Shown here piece by piece: positions 24,055-32,775 of a stretch of 57,761 bases of DNA. The notes under the pieces were generated by a model that did no database searches, was not told where the DNA came from, and saw nothing but the letters and a program-made list of their open reading frames with translations. Source of the DNA: Candidatus Tyrphobacter aquilonaris (GTDB lineage Bacteria; Vulcanimicrobiota; Vulcanimicrobiia; Vulcanimicrobiales; Vulcanimicrobiaceae); NCBI GenBank assembly GCA_003133745.1, contig PKZD01000038.1, positions 17,865 to 75,625 on the forward strand. The letters run 5' to 3'. The first letter of the stretch is position 1. Each line of letters begins with the position of its first letter. The translations under genes and the position numbers were made by a program.

Positions 24055-24821
24055 GTCGCGGTGCGATTGCGGGCGTGCCACGACCGCTCGAGCACGAAGA
24101 TCAGCCAGATCGAGATCTCATAGAGTGCGTACATCGGCAGCGCGATGAGCGCCATCGTCATCGGATTGCCGTCGGGCGCCGCGATGCCGCCGACGATGAA
24201 GAAGCCGAAGAAGGCATGGCGCCGGTACTGCCGGAGCGACTTCGAGCTCACGATGCCGAGGCGCGCGAGTCCGATCAACACGATCGGCATTTGGAAGATG
24301 ATCGCGAAAACGCCGAGCAAGATGAGAACGAAGTTGATCGTCGGACCGACGCCGAAGGTCGGGGTTGCCACCGCGTTCGTGATCGCGAGCAGCGCGTGGA
24401 CGACGCGCGGAATCACGAGAAAGTGCGCGAAGGCGAGCCCGGCGAGGGCGAGCAGGATCGACGGCACGATGTATCCGTAGACCATGCGGCGCGTGTGTGG
24501 ATGGATCGCGGGAACCACGAACATCCAGAGTTGATAGAGCAGCATCGGCAGCCCGACGACGATGCCCCCGATGATGGAGAACTTGAACTCGGCGAAGATG
24601 ACGTCCGCCGGCCCGAATGCGTGCAGTTGAATGCCCGCAAAGTACGTTCGCGTCATCCAGGTGATGACGTCCTTCGATGGGATGAAGAGGACGACGGCGA
24701 TGGCCCCGACGGTGGCGATCGAAACCAAGAGCCGCATCCGCAGCTCCCGCAGGTGCTCGGTGAACGGCATCTCCTTCTGATCCCACGGGTTTTCCACCGG
24801 GGGCTCGTCTACGATGCGCAA
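24051..24821 (-). CDS. tatC: Sec-independent translocase TatC
   Basis: A 256-residue six-helix membrane protein. Family blocks are FTEHLRELRMRLLVS at the N-terminus, the FAEFKFSIIGGIVVGLPML loop and helix, and FGFFIVGGIAAPDGNPMTM. It recognises twin-arginine signals such as that of the Rieske protein encoded downstream. It lies 20 bp after tatA and overlaps resB. Confidence 0.96.
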   Translation of the reverse strand: MRIVDEPPVENPWDQKEMPFTEHLRELRMRLLVSIATVGAIAVVLFIPSKDVITWMTRTYFAGIQLHAFGPADVIFAEFKFSIIGGIVVGLPMLLYQLWMFVVPAIHPHTRRMVYGYIVPSILLALAGLAFAHFLVIPRVVHALLAITNAVATPTFGVGPTINFVLILLGVFAIIFQMPIVLIGLARLGIVSSKSLRQYRRHAFFGFFIVGGIAAPDGNPMTMALIALPMYALYEISIWLIFVLERSWHARNRTAT

Positions 24822-24841
24822 CGGTTCCTAGAGAACGCGCG

Positions 24842-25141
24842 CTAGGCGCTCGGAGTGCCCTTGTCGGTCGGGGGAGGGACTGCTTCGCCGCCGACCGAGC
24901 CGGCCTCCACGCCGTCCATCACGTCGCTGTGCTCGGCTTCGAGGCGGCGCCGGGCCTCCTCGCGAGCGCGGAGCGTAGCCTCGTCGGCCTCGACCTGCCC
25001 CATCATGAACTCTTTCTTCGCCTGACCCGCGCTGCGCGCGAGCTTCGGCAGCTTCTCGGCGCCGAAGAGCAGCGCGCCGATGACGAGGATGCCGATGATG
25101 ATCGGCGCGTCGATGAGGGCAAACATGGGATGAAACATCAT
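24842..25141 (-). CDS. tatA: Twin-arginine translocase subunit TatA/B-like
   Basis: A 99-residue protein with one N-terminal membrane helix (IIIGILVIGALLFGAEKLPK) ending in the FG-x-x-KLP hinge, then an amphipathic helix (LARSAGQAKKEFMMGQ) and an acidic/charged tail. Two Met codons (25141, 25138) precede the same helix, so the exact start is uncertain by a few residues. Minimal TatAC systems without a separate TatB are common. It lies 7 bp after the prenyl synthase stop. Confidence 0.9.
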   Translation of the reverse strand: MMFHPMFALIDAPIIIGILVIGALLFGAEKLPKLARSAGQAKKEFMMGQVEADEATLRAREEARRRLEAEHSDVMDGVEAGSVGGEAVPPPTDKGTPSA

Positions 25142-25148
25142 AGGTATC

Positions 25149-26099
25149 CTATTCTAGCAGCGCATCGGCAAGGCCGCCCAGCCTCTCCTTCGCCTCGCTC
25201 GGTGCCAACGGCTGCAACGCCGCCTTTGCCTCTCGCACGAATGCGGCGATCTGCTCCCGCGTCCCCGCCAGGCCGCCCTGCCGCTCGATCGCTTCGACGA
25301 TCGGCGCAACCGGCGCGTTTTCGTCTGCGAAGAGCCTCTCGACGGCGTCGTGAAAGCCGGCGTCGCCGCGAGCAAGTGCGAGGACGAGCGGGATCGTCAT
25401 CTTTCGTTCGAGCAGATCGTTGCCCACGGGTTTTCCGATCGCGGCGCTATCGGCCGTGAGATCGAGCAGGTCGTCGAGCATCTGAAACGCGATGCCGTAT
25501 CGCTCGCCGAAACCGCGCAGCGCGGCGATCTGCTCGGGGCTTCCGCCGCCGGCGCGCGCGCCGCATTCCGCCGCGGATGCAAAGAGCGAGGCCGTCTTCT
25601 TGCGCGCAATCTCGACGTACGCGTCGCGCGTCGTCGAAAGGTCGCCGAGCGCGCGCAACTGCAACACCTCGCCATCGCAGATCTCGGCGAGCGTCGCGGA
25701 GAGCAGGTGCGGAATCGGAGGCGGATACTTCGCGGTGACGTTCTTGAATATCCACGCGAAGAGGTAATCGCCGGCGAGCACGCTGACTCGGTTACCGAAA
25801 TCAACTGCCGTCGCGTTCACGCCCCGGCGCGTCGCCGCGTTGTCGACGACGTCGTCGTGAATGAGCGTCGCGACGTGGATCAACTCCATGTAGGCTGCCA
25901 AGTGCAGGCTGCTCGCCGCGTCGCCGCCGCAGGCTTGGACCGCGAGCAGCGTCACGCGCGGTCGCAGCCGCTTGCCGCCGGCTGCGAGCATCCGGCGAAC
26001 GGCTTCGGTGATGATCGCGTTTTCGGTCGTGAAGCTCGTGCGGAAATAACGCTCGATCAGCTCTTGCAGCGCGGACTCCTCGGCAAGCTCGTCGATCAC
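25149..26099 (-). CDS. Long-chain polyprenyl diphosphate synthase
   Basis: A 316-residue trans-prenyltransferase with the first Asp-rich motif in LIHDDVVDNAATRRG, the second in LDDLLDLT, and GGKRLRPRVTLLA near the N-terminus. Such enzymes (HepT/IspB type) make the C35-C45 side chain of menaquinone. It overlaps menG by 4 bp, which supports a quinone rather than carotenoid role. Exact chain length cannot be read here. Confidence 0.92.
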   Translation of the reverse strand: MIDELAEESALQELIERYFRTSFTTENAIITEAVRRMLAAGGKRLRPRVTLLAVQACGGDAASSLHLAAYMELIHVATLIHDDVVDNAATRRGVNATAVDFGNRVSVLAGDYLFAWIFKNVTAKYPPPIPHLLSATLAEICDGEVLQLRALGDLSTTRDAYVEIARKKTASLFASAAECGARAGGGSPEQIAALRGFGERYGIAFQMLDDLLDLTADSAAIGKPVGNDLLERKMTIPLVLALARGDAGFHDAVERLFADENAPVAPIVEAIERQGGLAGTREQIAAFVREAKAALQPLAPSEAKERLGGLADALLE

Positions 26100-26833
26100 G
26101 CGGCCCTCGCCTTCGGCTTCGTGCCGATATGGATCGAGATCGCGCCGCCCATGAGCGGGACGTAGCGAGGTTCCACGAAGCCGGCGCGCTCGAATCGGTC
26201 GCGCAGATGCGGCGCGTCGGGATGGTGCGTGAGCGAACTGGGAAGATACGCGTACGCCTGGCGCGATCCGCCGACGAGGCCGCCTAGCAGCGGCACGACG
26301 CCGTAGAAGTAGAGGCCGAAGAGGCGGCGCCAGAGCCGGTTCTGCGGCTTGCCCACGTCGAGGTTGACGAAGCGCGCGCCGGGCTTCAGCACCCGAAGCA
26401 CCTCGCGAAGCACGCCGTCGAGATCGACGACGTTGCGCAGGCTGAACCCCATCGTCGCGCCGTCGAAGGCGTCGTCGTCGAAGGGAAGCGAGGTCACGTC
26501 GCCCTCGAGGAATTCCGGCGTGGCGCGCGCCTCTTTCGCGGCGCGGGCGCGCGCCGCTTCGAGCATCGGCACGCAGAAATCGATCCCCGTCACGCGCAGC
26601 GTCGGATCGGTGCGCAATAGATGAAAGACGACGTCGCCCGTGCCGCAGCAGAGGTCGAGGATGCGCCCGCCCTTCGGCGGCGCGAGCAGCGCGATCGCGC
26701 GGCGGCGCCAGGCCTCATCCATCCCGGCGGTGAGCACGCGGTTCGTGGCGTCATAGCGCGGCGCGATGCGCGCGAACATCTCACGGACGTACGTTGCGCG
26801 GTCACCGGCTCGCGTGGAGGGGGCTGAGTGCAC
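26096..26833 (-). CDS. menG: Demethylmenaquinone methyltransferase (MenG/UbiE)
   Basis: A 245-residue SAM methyltransferase performing the last step of menaquinone synthesis. The GTG at 26833 with AGGGGG-like purines upstream is chosen; the frame continues upstream without family similarity. Landmarks are VREMFARIAPRYDATNRVLT, motif I ILDLCCGTGDVVF, GIDFCVPMLEAARA, and GFSLRNVVDLDGVLREVLRV, the UbiE signature. It is the first gene of the respiratory operon. Confidence 0.93.
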   Translation of the reverse strand: MHSAPSTRAGDRATYVREMFARIAPRYDATNRVLTAGMDEAWRRRAIALLAPPKGGRILDLCCGTGDVVFHLLRTDPTLRVTGIDFCVPMLEAARARAAKEARATPEFLEGDVTSLPFDDDAFDGATMGFSLRNVVDLDGVLREVLRVLKPGARFVNLDVGKPQNRLWRRLFGLYFYGVVPLLGGLVGGSRQAYAYLPSSLTHHPDAPHLRDRFERAGFVEPRYVPLMGGAISIHIGTKPKARAA

Positions 26834-26885
26834 GTCGCCCCCTTCCACCCTTGCCGGAGGCGCCCTTCGTCGGGATGGAGGGACG

Positions 26886-27743
26886 ATGGTACGTTTGGCG
26901 TCGCAGAGCGCGATGACGGCGGCGTTGGAGCGCGCGCACGATGTGACGCTCGTCGCGTACCTCTTGCCCCATGGGCCGGTCTTCGATGCGCTCGCGGCGG
27001 CCTCGCGCAGAGGCGCGCACGTGACCGTCAGGCTCGAAGGGAATCCGTACCTCGACACGCGCGGCGGAATCCGCCGGCTGAACCGGTCTTCCGTCGACGA
27101 GCTCGTGCGCGACGGCGCCGATGCGCGCCTCGTCGATGCCGACAGCAAGGCTGAGTCGTTGCACGCGAAGGCCGCGCTCATCGACGGTGTGCTCTACGTG
27201 GATGATGTCAACTTCTCGAATGGCGATTCGGGGACGTTGCTTCGTGACGATTCGCGCCGCGATGCTCGCGCGTTGCGCGACGCAGTCGCCGACCGCATCG
27301 ATCCGCCAGGCCGGGAGTTCGCGTGGAGAAAGCGCGACGCGCTCGCGCTCGAGGCGCGACTGCTCGCCGATGCGCGATGCGGCGACGACGTGATCGCCGA
27401 GAGCGAGTCGGTCGGCAGCCGCAATGCCGTCTACTCGCGGCTCGAGCGCCTCGGCCGCGCCGGGCGTTCCCCGCGTCTCTTGGTCTCCCGTCAGGCGGTT
27501 ACCGGCAAAGAGCGCGCGTTGTTCTCACGTCTGGCCGCAAACGGCGTGCGCGTTCGCATCTGCCACTCAAATGAAAAGTTCGCGCTCGCCGGCGATCGGG
27601 CGTGGGTCGGCTCCGCCAACGCGACGTCGGCGTTTCTCAATCCGAATGAACTCGATTGGGGCGCCTGCACGCGCAACCGCGCCATCGCCGCGCACCTCCG
27701 CGCTCGCTTCGAAGCACGGTGGCAAACCGCACGGGAAACTTAG
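26886..27743 (+). CDS. Phospholipase D-like domain protein
   Basis: A 285-residue soluble protein, ATG at 26886 preceded by GGAGGG. It has two PLD-like halves. The first motif is standard (LHAKAALIDGVLYVDDVNFSN: HxKx4D plus Asn). The second reads CHSNEKFALAGDRAWVGSAN, with three residues between His and Lys rather than one. It may act as a phosphodiesterase on phospholipid or nucleic acid; substrate unknown. It is divergent from menG and its TAG shares TTAG (27740-27743) with the tatD stop. Confidence 0.75.
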   Translation: MVRLASQSAMTAALERAHDVTLVAYLLPHGPVFDALAAASRRGAHVTVRLEGNPYLDTRGGIRRLNRSSVDELVRDGADARLVDADSKAESLHAKAALIDGVLYVDDVNFSNGDSGTLLRDDSRRDARALRDAVADRIDPPGREFAWRKRDALALEARLLADARCGDDVIAESESVGSRNAVYSRLERLGRAGRSPRLLVSRQAVTGKERALFSRLAANGVRVRICHSNEKFALAGDRAWVGSANATSAFLNPNELDWGACTRNRAIAAHLRARFEARWQTARET

Positions 27744-28504
27744 CGGATAACGAAGAGTGAGTTGGCGGTTTGCGTAGTTGAGGCGATGACCGTTGCCCGG
27801 TCTATCCCGAGCGTCTGAGCGATCCGCTCGAGCGTGTGGGTCATGAATGCGGGCTCGTTGCGTTTTCCACGCATGGGGATCGGCGCGAGATAGGGGCAAT
27901 CCGTTTCCAGCAGCAGCGGTTCGAGGCCGACGCTCTTCACGGCGTCGCGGAGCGCCTCGGCGGTCTTGAAAGTCAGCACGCCGCCGATTCCAAGGAAGAG
28001 GTTGAACTCGTCCACGTAGATGCGCGCCTCGTCCACATTACCGGTGAAGCAGTGCACGACGCCGCGCATTCCGGCGACGAACTCTTCGCGCAAGACCTCG
28101 ACGAAGCGCTCGTGCGCGTCGCGAACGTGGAAGATCAATGGCAGATCCCGTTCGCGCGCGATGCGGATCTGCGCGCGCAACACACGCTCCTGCACCTCGT
28201 GCGGACTATGGTCGTAGTAGAAATCCAAGCCCGTCTCGCCGATCGCGACGACCCCGCGCTCCTTCAGCAGCGGTGCGAAGGCCGTCGCGACGTCTTCGGG
28301 GGCATCCTTCGCCTCGTGCGGATGAATGCCGACCGATGCAGCGATGCCGTACCTCTGTGCCGCTTCGATCGCGCGCTTGCTATCCGCGAGATCGCATCCC
28401 ACGGTGATCAGCATCTCGACACCCGCCTCGCGCGCCCTCGCCATCACCGCGTCGCGATCGGCGTCGAAGGTCTTATCGTGAACGTGCGCGTGGCTGTCGA
28501 TCAT
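27740..28504 (-). CDS. tatD: TatD-family metal-dependent hydrolase/DNase
   Basis: A 254-residue TIM-barrel enzyme with the metal-binding opening MIDSHAHVHDKTFDADRD, VGIHPHEA, AIGETGLDFYYD, PLIFHVRDA, GVVHCFTGN and LLLETDCPYLAP. ATG at 28504 overlaps the metG stop. TatD proteins are Mg-dependent 3'-5' nucleases or D-aminoacyl-tRNA-like quality-control factors. The metG-tatD order is a widespread bacterial pairing. Confidence 0.93.
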   Translation of the reverse strand: MIDSHAHVHDKTFDADRDAVMARAREAGVEMLITVGCDLADSKRAIEAAQRYGIAASVGIHPHEAKDAPEDVATAFAPLLKERGVVAIGETGLDFYYDHSPHEVQERVLRAQIRIARERDLPLIFHVRDAHERFVEVLREEFVAGMRGVVHCFTGNVDEARIYVDEFNLFLGIGGVLTFKTAEALRDAVKSVGLEPLLLETDCPYLAPIPMRGKRNEPAFMTHTLERIAQTLGIDRATVIASTTQTANSLFVIR

Positions 28505-30021
28505 TTGGGCGCGAGTTCGATGCGCGGAAAGAGCGGCTCGCCAAGCGACGTGCGCGTACTCGGCGCGATGCCCGCGCCCGCGACAAGCGATTGCGTCCAT
28601 GGCGCGCCGATCTCGCCGCCGGCGCCGAGGCGGCGCCACAGCTCCTCCATTCGCTCGGGGCAAACCGGGTGCAGCAGGATCGCCAGGCGGCGCAGCCCTT
28701 CGCAGAGCTCGTAGAGCAGCGCGTCCAACTCCTCGGCGCGGCATTCCTTTTCTAATGCCCACGGTTTGCGCTCTTCGACCGCCCGGTTGAGCGCCGTGAC
28801 CATCTCCCACACCGCTTCGAGCGCATCGCGGAATCGTAGATCGAGGATCGCGATGCGCACGCGCTCGGGAAGTTCGTCGAACTGCGCCAGCAGCGGCAGC
28901 GATGCCGGGGCCGCCGGAACGACGCCTTCGCGGTATCGCTGGAGCATCGAAAGCGTGCGGTGCGCGAGGTTGCCGAGATCGTTGCCGAGGTCGCTGTTGT
29001 GCCGCTGCGCGATCTTCTCTTCGGAATACGAAAAGTCGCTGCCGAACGGCGCTTCGCGCAGGAGAAAATAGCGCAGCGAATCGGCGCCGAAGCGTTGCGC
29101 GAGCGCGAACGGATCGACCGCATTGCCGAGGCTCTTCCCGACTTTCTGCCCCTCCACCGTAATCCAGCCGTGCGCGAAGACGAGCTCCGGCGCTTCGAGC
29201 CCGAGCGCCCAGAGGATTGCGGGCCAGATGATCGTGTGGAAACGCGCGATCTCTTTGCCGACGAGTTGCACGGATGCCGGCCAGAACGTTTGAAACTTCG
29301 CGTCGTCCTGCTCCCAACCGATTCCCGAGATGTAGTTGAGCAGCGCGTCGAACCACACGTAGATGACGCCGCTTCCGTCCGGAACCGGAATGCCCCAATC
29401 GAAGTTCGTGCGCGAGATCGAGAGGTCGTCGAGCCCTTCTTCGAGGATCGCCATCATCTCGTTGTAGACGCTGCGCGTGCGAACCCATTGCGGATGCGCG
29501 CGGAAATGCTCGATGAGGCGATCGCGGTAAGCCGAGAGCCGGAAAAACCAGTCGTCCTCGGAGAGCCACTGCACCTCGCGCCCGCAGGTCGGGCACTTTC
29601 CGTCGACGAGCTTCGATTCGAGCCAAAACGTCTCGTCGGGAACGCAGTACCAGCCTTCGTATTTTCCGAGGTAGACGTCGCCGTTCTCTCGCAAGCGTTC
29701 GAAGACGCGCTGCACGACGCGTTCGTGCCGCGGCTGCGTCGTGCGGATGAAATCGTCGTAGGCGACGTGATAGGTTTGGAAAAGCGATTGCCAGCGCGGA
29801 ACGAGTTCGTCGCACCATTGCTGCGGCGACTTGCCCGCCTCCGCGGCGGCGTTCGCGACCTTCTGGCCGTGCTCGTCGGTCCCGGTGAGAAAGAAGGTCG
29901 GGCCCGCGGTGCGAGCCGTACGCGCGAGCACGTCGGCGACGACCGTCGTGTAGACGTGTCCGATGTGCGGGTTGCCGCTGATATAGTAGATCGGCGTCGT
30001 GACGTAAAAGGCGCGCGTCAT
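28501..30021 (-). CDS. metG: Methionine-tRNA ligase
   Basis: A 506-residue class I synthetase of the short type. The HIGH motif is in YYISGNPHIGHVYTTVVADV; zinc-binding CPTCGREV follows; the tRNA-binding Trp region is in WVWFDALLNYISG-like YVWFDALLNYISGIG. The KMSKS loop reads QKVGKSLGN, a departure from KMSKS/KISKS. The ATG at 30021 overlaps the rsmI stop by 4 bp. There is no C-terminal EMAP-type tRNA-binding domain. Confidence 0.95.
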   Translation of the reverse strand: MTRAFYVTTPIYYISGNPHIGHVYTTVVADVLARTARTAGPTFFLTGTDEHGQKVANAAAEAGKSPQQWCDELVPRWQSLFQTYHVAYDDFIRTTQPRHERVVQRVFERLRENGDVYLGKYEGWYCVPDETFWLESKLVDGKCPTCGREVQWLSEDDWFFRLSAYRDRLIEHFRAHPQWVRTRSVYNEMMAILEEGLDDLSISRTNFDWGIPVPDGSGVIYVWFDALLNYISGIGWEQDDAKFQTFWPASVQLVGKEIARFHTIIWPAILWALGLEAPELVFAHGWITVEGQKVGKSLGNAVDPFALAQRFGADSLRYFLLREAPFGSDFSYSEEKIAQRHNSDLGNDLGNLAHRTLSMLQRYREGVVPAAPASLPLLAQFDELPERVRIAILDLRFRDALEAVWEMVTALNRAVEERKPWALEKECRAEELDALLYELCEGLRRLAILLHPVCPERMEELWRRLGAGGEIGAPWTQSLVAGAGIAPSTRTSLGEPLFPRIELAPK

Positions 30022-30875
30022 CGCGGCTTCCTTTCGGGGCGCGCGCGCCGAGCCTTCCCGCGCGCCGCCGCGCGCGCGTAGAGATCGCGCCGAAGGCCGT
30101 AGCCGCGCTCGGCGAGCGTTTTCGCGATCGCCGAAACGGGGGCACCCTTCGCGAGCAGCGCGTCGATCGCCGCATCGACGACCGTGCTCTCGGGTTCGGG
30201 CGCGGCGTCCGGTGGAGTCGCCGCGACGACGAGCACGATCTCGCCGCGCACCGGCCTCTCGAGCGCGCTCACAACCGCTGCGGGTGTTCCGAGAAGCTGC
30301 TGCTCGTGCAGCTTCGTGTACTCGCGCAGCAAGAAGACTCGTGCGTTCGGTGCGATCGCTTCGAGGTCTGCGAGCGCGGAGCAGATGCGTTTCGGCGACT
30401 CGTACCACACGCTCGTCGCACCCGAATCGATCGCGCGAGCGAACGCCTTGCGACGCGCGGCGCTCGCACGCGGCGCGAAGCCTTCAAAGAGAAAGCGTCG
30501 CAAGGGAAAACCCGAGAGCGCTGCCGCGCCGATGAGCGCGCTTGGCCCGGGGAGGACTTCGATCGCGATGCCCGCCGCGCGCGCGGCCGCGATGAGATCG
30601 GCGCCGGGATCGGAGATGCCGGGCATGCCGGCGTCCGTCGTCAGCGCGACGCGTTGCGTGCGCGCGAGTTCGAGGATGCCCGGCGTCGCCGAGGCGGCAT
30701 TGTGCTCGCGATAGCTCCCGATCCGTTTGCTCGGCAGTCCCAAGGCTCCGAGCAGCTTGCGCGCGACGCGCGAATCCTCCGCGACGAGCACGTCGCAGTC
30801 GCGTAACACGTCGAGCGCGCGAAGCGTGATGTCCCGAAGGTTGCCGAGCGGCGTGGGCACGACGATGAGCGGCAT
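30018..30875 (-). CDS. rsmI: 16S rRNA 2'-O-ribose C1402 methyltransferase RsmI
   Basis: A 285-residue SAM enzyme of the tetrapyrrole-methylase fold. Landmarks are LIVVPTPLGNLRDITLRALD, VAEDSRVARKLL, SYREHNAASATP, TDAGMPGISDPG and VLPGPSALIGAAALSGFP. ATG at 30875 gives the usual length; the frame remains open further upstream but antisense to the next gene. It is the first gene of rsmI-metG-tatD. It modifies the ribosomal P site in the cytoplasm. Confidence 0.94.
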   Translation of the reverse strand: MPLIVVPTPLGNLRDITLRALDVLRDCDVLVAEDSRVARKLLGALGLPSKRIGSYREHNAASATPGILELARTQRVALTTDAGMPGISDPGADLIAAARAAGIAIEVLPGPSALIGAAALSGFPLRRFLFEGFAPRASAARRKAFARAIDSGATSVWYESPKRICSALADLEAIAPNARVFLLREYTKLHEQQLLGTPAAVVSALERPVRGEIVLVVAATPPDAAPEPESTVVDAAIDALLAKGAPVSAIAKTLAERGYGLRRDLYARAAARGKARRARPERKPR

Positions 30876-30936
30876 CGCGGACGACTTCGCCGCACCGTGC
30901 AGGGGCTCCACTACTGCGCCGCGTACGGGAGCGACA

Positions 30937-32775
30937 GTGCCGGCAGTTCGCGCCGTGGACGTCTCGTCTCTGCGTACCGCCGCCTCGGGCGAGTGCGTCG
31001 ATACTTCACCCGCTTCCGCCATTCGCTGCACGATCTCCGTTCTTCGCAAGGAGTTGCGCCGCATCGTCCTGCGCGCGCACGTCGTCAATGATACGGAGGA
31101 GCCGGTGCGCTGCGCACCCGGCGCGAAGCGGGACTCGATCGCGGTGCTGCAGACCGATCTCGATCTCATCTGCGATCCGCATGCGGAGTTGGGCTTTCTC
31201 TTCGCGATCCCGCGCTTCGGCCGAACGCGCTCCGCATTCGTTCGCGTCAGCGGCACGACGTTCGCCTGCGGATTCGAAGGCGAGATCGCCGAGGAGCAAA
31301 CCCGTACCGTCGCGCTCTCAATCGGCGTCGCCGCGGTGTTGATCGGCGTTCTCATCGGCGTCGTTCTGTACGAACGTCACCGTCGCGCGCCGCCGAAACG
31401 CCCGGCCGCCGAGCCCCCGCTGCGCGCGGAGCCCGTGGTCGGCGAGATCGTCGAGCCCGCATCGCTGCCGGCCGTGTTGCCGGAGCCGGTGCGCGGTTTG
31501 CAGTCGCGCGGATTCGCTGCGGTGCTCGACGAGCAACGGGCCGTCATGGGTGCGCTCGAGTGCGCGCAGCGTCGCTTTGCCTCATCGGAGTTCGTCGCAA
31601 AGGTCGTCAATCAAGCGGCGGAGCCGCTCCTCTGCTCGATGAGCGGCCGCACGCGGCGCGGCACGGCGTTCGTCACCCCAAGTTCGTTCTGGGTTCATCC
31701 GCAGTCGGCGGCGGCCGTGCCCGTCGAGGCGCCGTTGCGTTTTCCATGGCGGCTGCGCTCGCTCACGTTACAGATGGAAACGTCGTCGTTGCGCGCGAGC
31801 GCTCAGGCCGACGTTCCCGTTCCGCCGCTCCTGCGCATCGCGTCGATCGTGACTGCGCTCGCCGCGCTTAGCGGAATCGGGATGCTTGCGTTCGTTATCA
31901 CTCGACCCACGATCCAAGCCTTCGCGTTGCCCTCGCAGGTGCTCGCCGGAAAACCTGCGACCGCGAGTTACGCACTCTCCGGACTCGGCACGGGTCGATA
32001 CAACGTCTCGTTCGCGGGCAAGACGATCGCAAGCGGCACCGTGCCGGCGGGCAACGGATCCTTCACCTTCACGACCTCACCGAGTCCCGGAAGCTATCGC
32101 GTCACGCTCGATCTCGCCGGACCGCTGGGGCGAGCGCAGGAATCGCTTGCCGTCGCTTCGGTCTCGCATCTCGCTCCCATGACCGCGGCCGTCGACGCGC
32201 TCGAAGTCGAGCCCGGCGTCGCGGCGGCGGGCGCGCCCGTCAACGTGCGGTACGTCGCGCATGCGGATGCCGGAAGCGTCGCGCTCGTCGATGCCGCGCA
32301 AATCCCGCTGCAGCGCGTGCCGTACCGCACGCAGGGGCTTTCGGTGCTCATCGCACCGCCGGTCGAGATGCCGACGCAGTATCAAATCGTGCTCGATGTG
32401 ACGCGAGGAACGTCGTCCGCGCGCGCCTCCGTGGGCTTGCTCGTCATTCCGAAGGACCTCGCGACGCCGGGGGCCGGCATCGCGCCGTCCGGCGTGCTCA
32501 CCGCGTCGGAGCTTCTTCGCGTCGCGCCCGCGCACGTGCTATCGGCGCATCCCTTCGTCGTGAAGTTGCTCTCGCATCCGGAGAATCTGCACCTCACGCT
32601 TCAGGACGATCGCGGCAACGCGGTTGCCGCGCAGTCGGTCGCAGTGAACGCCGCGGGGGCCGAGTTTCGCGCGCCGTACGTCGCGAGCGACCGGCGCTTC
32701 GTCATGGTTGCGTCGTTCACGCGCGGCACGGCGGATCAGGTGATCTTAGTGCCGATCACCGTCTACGCGCACTAA
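30937..32775 (+). CDS. Membrane protein of unknown function with duplicated beta/TM module
   Basis: About 612 residues. GTG at 30937 is chosen for the GGGAG five bases upstream; an ATG at 30865 and a GTG at 30955 are alternatives. Two modules of similar plan are visible. Module 1 has LRAHVVNDTEEPVRCAP, then a strand pair and a TM helix (VALSIGVAAVLIGVLIGVVL). Module 2 has FVAKVVNQAAEPLLCSM, then LQMETSSLRASA and a TM helix (IASIVTALAALSGIGMLAF). The C-terminal 280 residues are Ig-like strand-rich segments (GLGTGRYNVSFAGKTIASGT). No catalytic motif is seen. Its stop interlocks (CTAA) with the last tad minus-arm gene. Confidence 0.7.
   Translation: MPAVRAVDVSSLRTAASGECVDTSPASAIRCTISVLRKELRRIVLRAHVVNDTEEPVRCAPGAKRDSIAVLQTDLDLICDPHAELGFLFAIPRFGRTRSAFVRVSGTTFACGFEGEIAEEQTRTVALSIGVAAVLIGVLIGVVLYERHRRAPPKRPAAEPPLRAEPVVGEIVEPASLPAVLPEPVRGLQSRGFAAVLDEQRAVMGALECAQRRFASSEFVAKVVNQAAEPLLCSMSGRTRRGTAFVTPSSFWVHPQSAAAVPVEAPLRFPWRLRSLTLQMETSSLRASAQADVPVPPLLRIASIVTALAALSGIGMLAFVITRPTIQAFALPSQVLAGKPATASYALSGLGTGRYNVSFAGKTIASGTVPAGNGSFTFTTSPSPGSYRVTLDLAGPLGRAQESLAVASVSHLAPMTAAVDALEVEPGVAAAGAPVNVRYVAHADAGSVALVDAAQIPLQRVPYRTQGLSVLIAPPVEMPTQYQIVLDVTRGTSSARASVGLLVIPKDLATPGAGIAPSGVLTASELLRVAPAHVLSAHPFVVKLLSHPENLHLTLQDDRGNAVAAQSVAVNAAGAEFRAPYVASDRRFVMVASFTRGTADQVILVPITVYAH

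Noticed and set aside
27740-30175. 811-codon reading of tatD extended upstream
   Set aside because: Only the last 254 codons match a family; the rest is metG read in the wrong frame. The true start is the ATG at 28504.
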